NCBI GenBank assembly: GCA_900073065.1
Contig: FJOG01000005.1
Location: forward strand, 806,001-870,000
DNA: 64,000 nt
From: Phialocephala subalpina
Lineage: Eukaryota; Ascomycota; Leotiomycetes; Helotiales; Mollisiaceae
Reading direction: 5' to 3'
The notes under the pieces are model-generated. The model worked only from the letters and a program-made list of their open reading frames with translations, had not been told where the DNA came from and did not search any database. Every line of letters begins with the position of its first letter. Within the stretch, counting starts at the first letter, position 1. Made by a program: the position numbers and the translations under genes. Below, piece after piece: positions 61,541 to 64,000 of this stretch.

Positions 61541-62060
61541 GGGGTGGCCGTTAAGCCAGTCAGCCCTTAATCATTTGAGCAGAATGGCCAACTGACTGGC
61601 TGATAAGAAGAGGGACAACTGAATGACTTAACTGATGAACTGATCAGCTAAATGACGGTTACAAAAATTAGTATCAAGTCACGTTTTTGTTTTAATTCTC
61701 AAAAATCTTCTAATTTTTTTATTATATTAAAGGATCTTATACTCTACCCTTATTTCCAAAAAGTATTTGAACTTAGAAATCAATAAAACAGCTCTAACCC
61801 CCCCCCCCCCCTAAAAACAAATAGTATAATAGAGATTTTTGAGAGTCGAGTTAAATCTCGAAGATTTTGGGCATTTTATACTGTTTTACGCCTTAATCAA
61901 CCTTAAAATAGACTTAAATATTAGGATTTTCAACTGATTAATTATGTCATTTAAGAACCTCCCAACTGACTGACTGTCAGTTGCAAAAAGGTTAACTGAC
62001 TGGCTGATAAATGATCAGTCATCAGTACTGACATCAGCTAGCCGACTTAATGGCCACTCT
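61541..62060. mobile_element. MITE-like AT-rich element with terminal inverted repeats
   Basis: About 520 bases bounded by imperfect terminal inverted repeats: GGGGTGGCCGTTAAGCCAGT at 61541 and, on the other strand, AGAGTGGCCATTAAGTCGGC at 62060. Inside each end lies the same 17-base sequence AACTGACTGGCTGATAA in direct orientation (61590-61606 and 61994-62010). The interior is strongly AT-rich and non-coding, with a run of 14 C (61798-61811). I see no clear target-site duplication, and no transposase. It is likely a non-autonomous DNA transposon; the AT-rich interior could reflect repeat-induced point mutation. Confidence 0.6.
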
Positions 62061-62135
62061 ACAAGACTACAAGTTAGAGAATCAAGAGACACAATTCTCT
62101 TTGTAAACTTTTAAGTATGCAATTCTGACACATCC

Positions 62136-62855
62136 TCAACTCTCAATTGTCCCAGATACTGCAGACAGAACAGCTGCTGTGTCCAGACCTCCGTCCTCCC
62201 CTTGATACTCCTCCAGCGGCACGACGTCTTTATGGGAAACCACCAAAGGCTCATAGGGCAACGCACCGATTGATACGCCGTCAAGTGTTTCGTTGGCAAT
62301 GAAAAGCTTCATTCGCCCAGCCGTAGTTCCACCCACATGCCGAGCTTTCACTACATGGCGGTACGGGACATGCGGGTCGAAAATAATGCGTGGCCAAGGT
62401 ACCCAATCTGAATAGCGGTATTCTCCAATAACAACCCCGAGTTGAGCATCCCGAACAACAATAGCGTTGTCAATGTCTTGCTTGGCTCTGGCGATATATC
62501 CGTTATGAGAGACCCTTTGCGCTTCGAGTTCGGCGAGAAATGTCCTGTTGAATAGGCCCTTGACCCCGTAATGCTGCAATCTTGCCTTCATGCGCGCGAA
62601 TTGTTCTGCGGGGGTAATATTTGGCATTTGGTGGATTGCGAAAGGGACTCCAATATCTCGTCTCTCATCGTCAGGGACAGCTCGCGAAGGATGCATAATC
62701 GGCATCTTGTCGAATGTCTTGAGGAACAAGCTGAGCTTCTTGGATCGTTGTGTTGTGATTAGTGTCACAAGTGCAGGTTGATATCTATCCAATACCTGCA
62801 TATGCTGGAAAGGATGCAACCGAGACAGATGATTTCGAGTGTATCTTTGTTTCAT
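62136..62855 (-). CDS. Hypothetical protein
   Basis: Single exon, 239 residues from the ATG at 62855. The frame is open to 62897 but has no ATG there. The sequence is globular, with no signal peptide or membrane segment: MPIMHPSRAVPDDERRDIGV, then NITPAEQFARMKARLQHYGV and AKQDIDNAIVVRDAQLGVVI. I do not recognise a family. It is divergent from the gene at 63071, with about 215 bases between starts. Confidence 0.55.
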   Translation of the reverse strand: MKQRYTRNHLSRLHPFQHMQVLDRYQPALVTLITTQRSKKLSLFLKTFDKMPIMHPSRAVPDDERRDIGVPFAIHQMPNITPAEQFARMKARLQHYGVKGLFNRTFLAELEAQRVSHNGYIARAKQDIDNAIVVRDAQLGVVIGEYRYSDWVPWPRIIFDPHVPYRHVVKARHVGGTTAGRMKLFIANETLDGVSIGALPYEPLVVSHKDVVPLEEYQGEDGGLDTAAVLSAVSGTIES

Positions 62856-63070
62856 TGTTCTCCGACTCGAACTCGTGGCCGCATCCGGTGGTTGCAAACA
62901 AGAAATGGCGATCCTCCAATCCCCTTTGGCGTTTCTTTGTCCGGATTCGGAAGCTTACCGCAACAATAAACACCCAAGTCAGTAATCTTAACCCAGAGCA
63001 TCCCAACGGATACATATCTAATCACTTGCTGATCTATTGACAGCCACCAATTTTGGAAACTCAGAACACA

Positions 63071-64000
63071 ATGGCAGCTACAAGTCCTCCAGCCCCTCCA
63101 GCCGGCTTCTCCTGGGTATATTACGGAAAGAACGTATTTTTGCCTTTCAATCATTGGATCTTTGGAAATGACCGACAGGTAAGTTCCCAGTCTTGCAAAG
63201 CGATACATTCTGTCCTCCCTACTTGTGGTACTTCAAAAGCGTTACTCAAGCGCCTCTAGGAGAGTTCGCAATAAAGTTTACTAATTGTAACGCAGGTAAC
63301 GATCTCATTCGGCGCGGATACAATAGCGGCTCCCGCTCAACGTTATGGTCCCTATTCACACAGATTCCTAACACAGTTCTTTCGAGTCCTCCAGTCTAAC
63401 ATGCTCTTCGCACAGGCAGACGGCATGTCTGCTGCCACGTTGGCGAACACAATTGCCCACGAACACTTCCCTGGAGCCGAGAAAGAGTTCCCTGTTGGAG
63501 TCTGGGACCCGATCGATCACTATATCATGTCGAATGATCTGTTGATCATGGAGTCGCCATTTACCGCTCAAGCAAACCCTCGGAACGTCGACGTCAAAGA
63601 TGTCTGGGCCCTCGCAGATTTTCTTCAAGGCCACGCTATCAAGAATGTCATCGGGCACCAATTCTTCAATGGCAGGTCATTCCAACATCCTAATGATGAT
63701 CCCGAGGACCAAAGATACCTCATCGACCGTGAACTCATAGAGTACTGTTTCGACAACAAACTCTGGGCAACACAATTCGGTCGAACGATTCTGTACACGA
63801 TGAATCGAGACATAGATTTCGATTACCAGTACAATCTCCCCACTACGCCCGACCAAAACGTTCTTCCCTCTTACATCGAAGACCTCTTCCGTATCCCCAA
63901 TGGGGATAGAAACTATTTGCCATGGTACTTTAACCTGTGCCATCTGTTGCTTATAGAAGAAAAGCGGCCCAGAGATGCTGTCACGACGGCTGAAAGTAAC
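63071..64000 (+). CDS. Hypothetical protein, 3' end beyond the window
   Basis: Exon 1 is 63071-63178 (MAATSPPAPPAGFSWVYYGK), with a GTAAGT donor after DRQ. Exon 2 starts at 63296 (VTISFGADTIAAPAQRYGPY) and stays open to the window end, 271 residues so far. The body is soluble and rich in Asp, Phe and Tyr (for example MNRDIDFDYQYNLPTTPDQN), with no recognised motif. It is divergent from 62136-62855. Confidence 0.6.

Noticed and set aside
1..64000. CRISPR arrays, operons, ribosome binding sites and phage genes
   Set aside because: This is eukaryotic nuclear DNA with introns; no such elements are expected or seen.

Overview
This window reads as nuclear DNA of a filamentous ascomycete. Genes carry short spliceosomal introns (about 45-160 bases, GTAAGT-type donors, CTAAC/CTGAC-type branch sites). 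A U6 snRNA gene is present, and the protein families include a BAR protein, a GT34 glycosyltransferase, DUF7587, 2EXR, HET and DUF3176 domains and a CYP52-type P450. A Leotiomycetes-like fungus is my inference, not something the sequence proves. Where I give joined exons, every internal splice was chosen so that the total length is a whole number of codons and known motifs are kept.

Conserved housekeeping genes lie toward both ends. On the left is a very large SNF2 ATPase of the ATRX/ARIP4-like type (634-8373) with an N-terminal SAM-like region. On the right are the INO80 chromatin-remodelling ATPase (51864-57062) and the ribosome-biogenesis ABCF ATPase ARB1 (58875-60918). A BAR-domain protein (16736-18265), a triose-phosphate/nucleotide-sugar transporter (22270-23723) and a GT34 glycosyltransferase (24193-25607) are also intact. 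A complete-looking U6 snRNA with its own TATA box sits at 27341-27451.

The middle is accessory. Intact members are a DUF7587 protein, a hotdog thioesterase, a CYP52-type P450 divergent from a BAHD acyltransferase across a promoter holding a 13-bp repeat array, and a vicinal-oxygen-chelate dioxygenase-like protein. The last four lie within about 8 kb and could form a small metabolic group acting on acyl or phenolic substrates (inference).

The most striking property of the window is gene decay. At least eight accessory genes can be recognised but are broken: a protein kinase-vWA fusion (9805-12562), a small Cys-containing protein whose frame breaks at an 8-bp repeat (20778-21312), an Ecm33-like surface protein (29932-31640), a 2EXR protein (32062-32869), a relic with two stops (47338-47856), a headless DUF3176 protein joined to an internally deleted HET protein (47909-49448), and a polytopic membrane protein with three lesions (49525-50974). 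A G-domain protein (41686-42504) has a probable frameshift near its end. The 7.4-kb, 5.1-kb and 1.9-kb housekeeping reading frames nearby are undamaged, so generally poor sequence quality is unlikely to be the cause. Repeats include an exact 250-bp tandem duplication upstream of the BAR gene, an inverted pair of tRNA-like/SINE-like elements near 14 kb, diverged repeat units beside U6, and an AT-rich MITE-like element with terminal inverted repeats (61541-62060).
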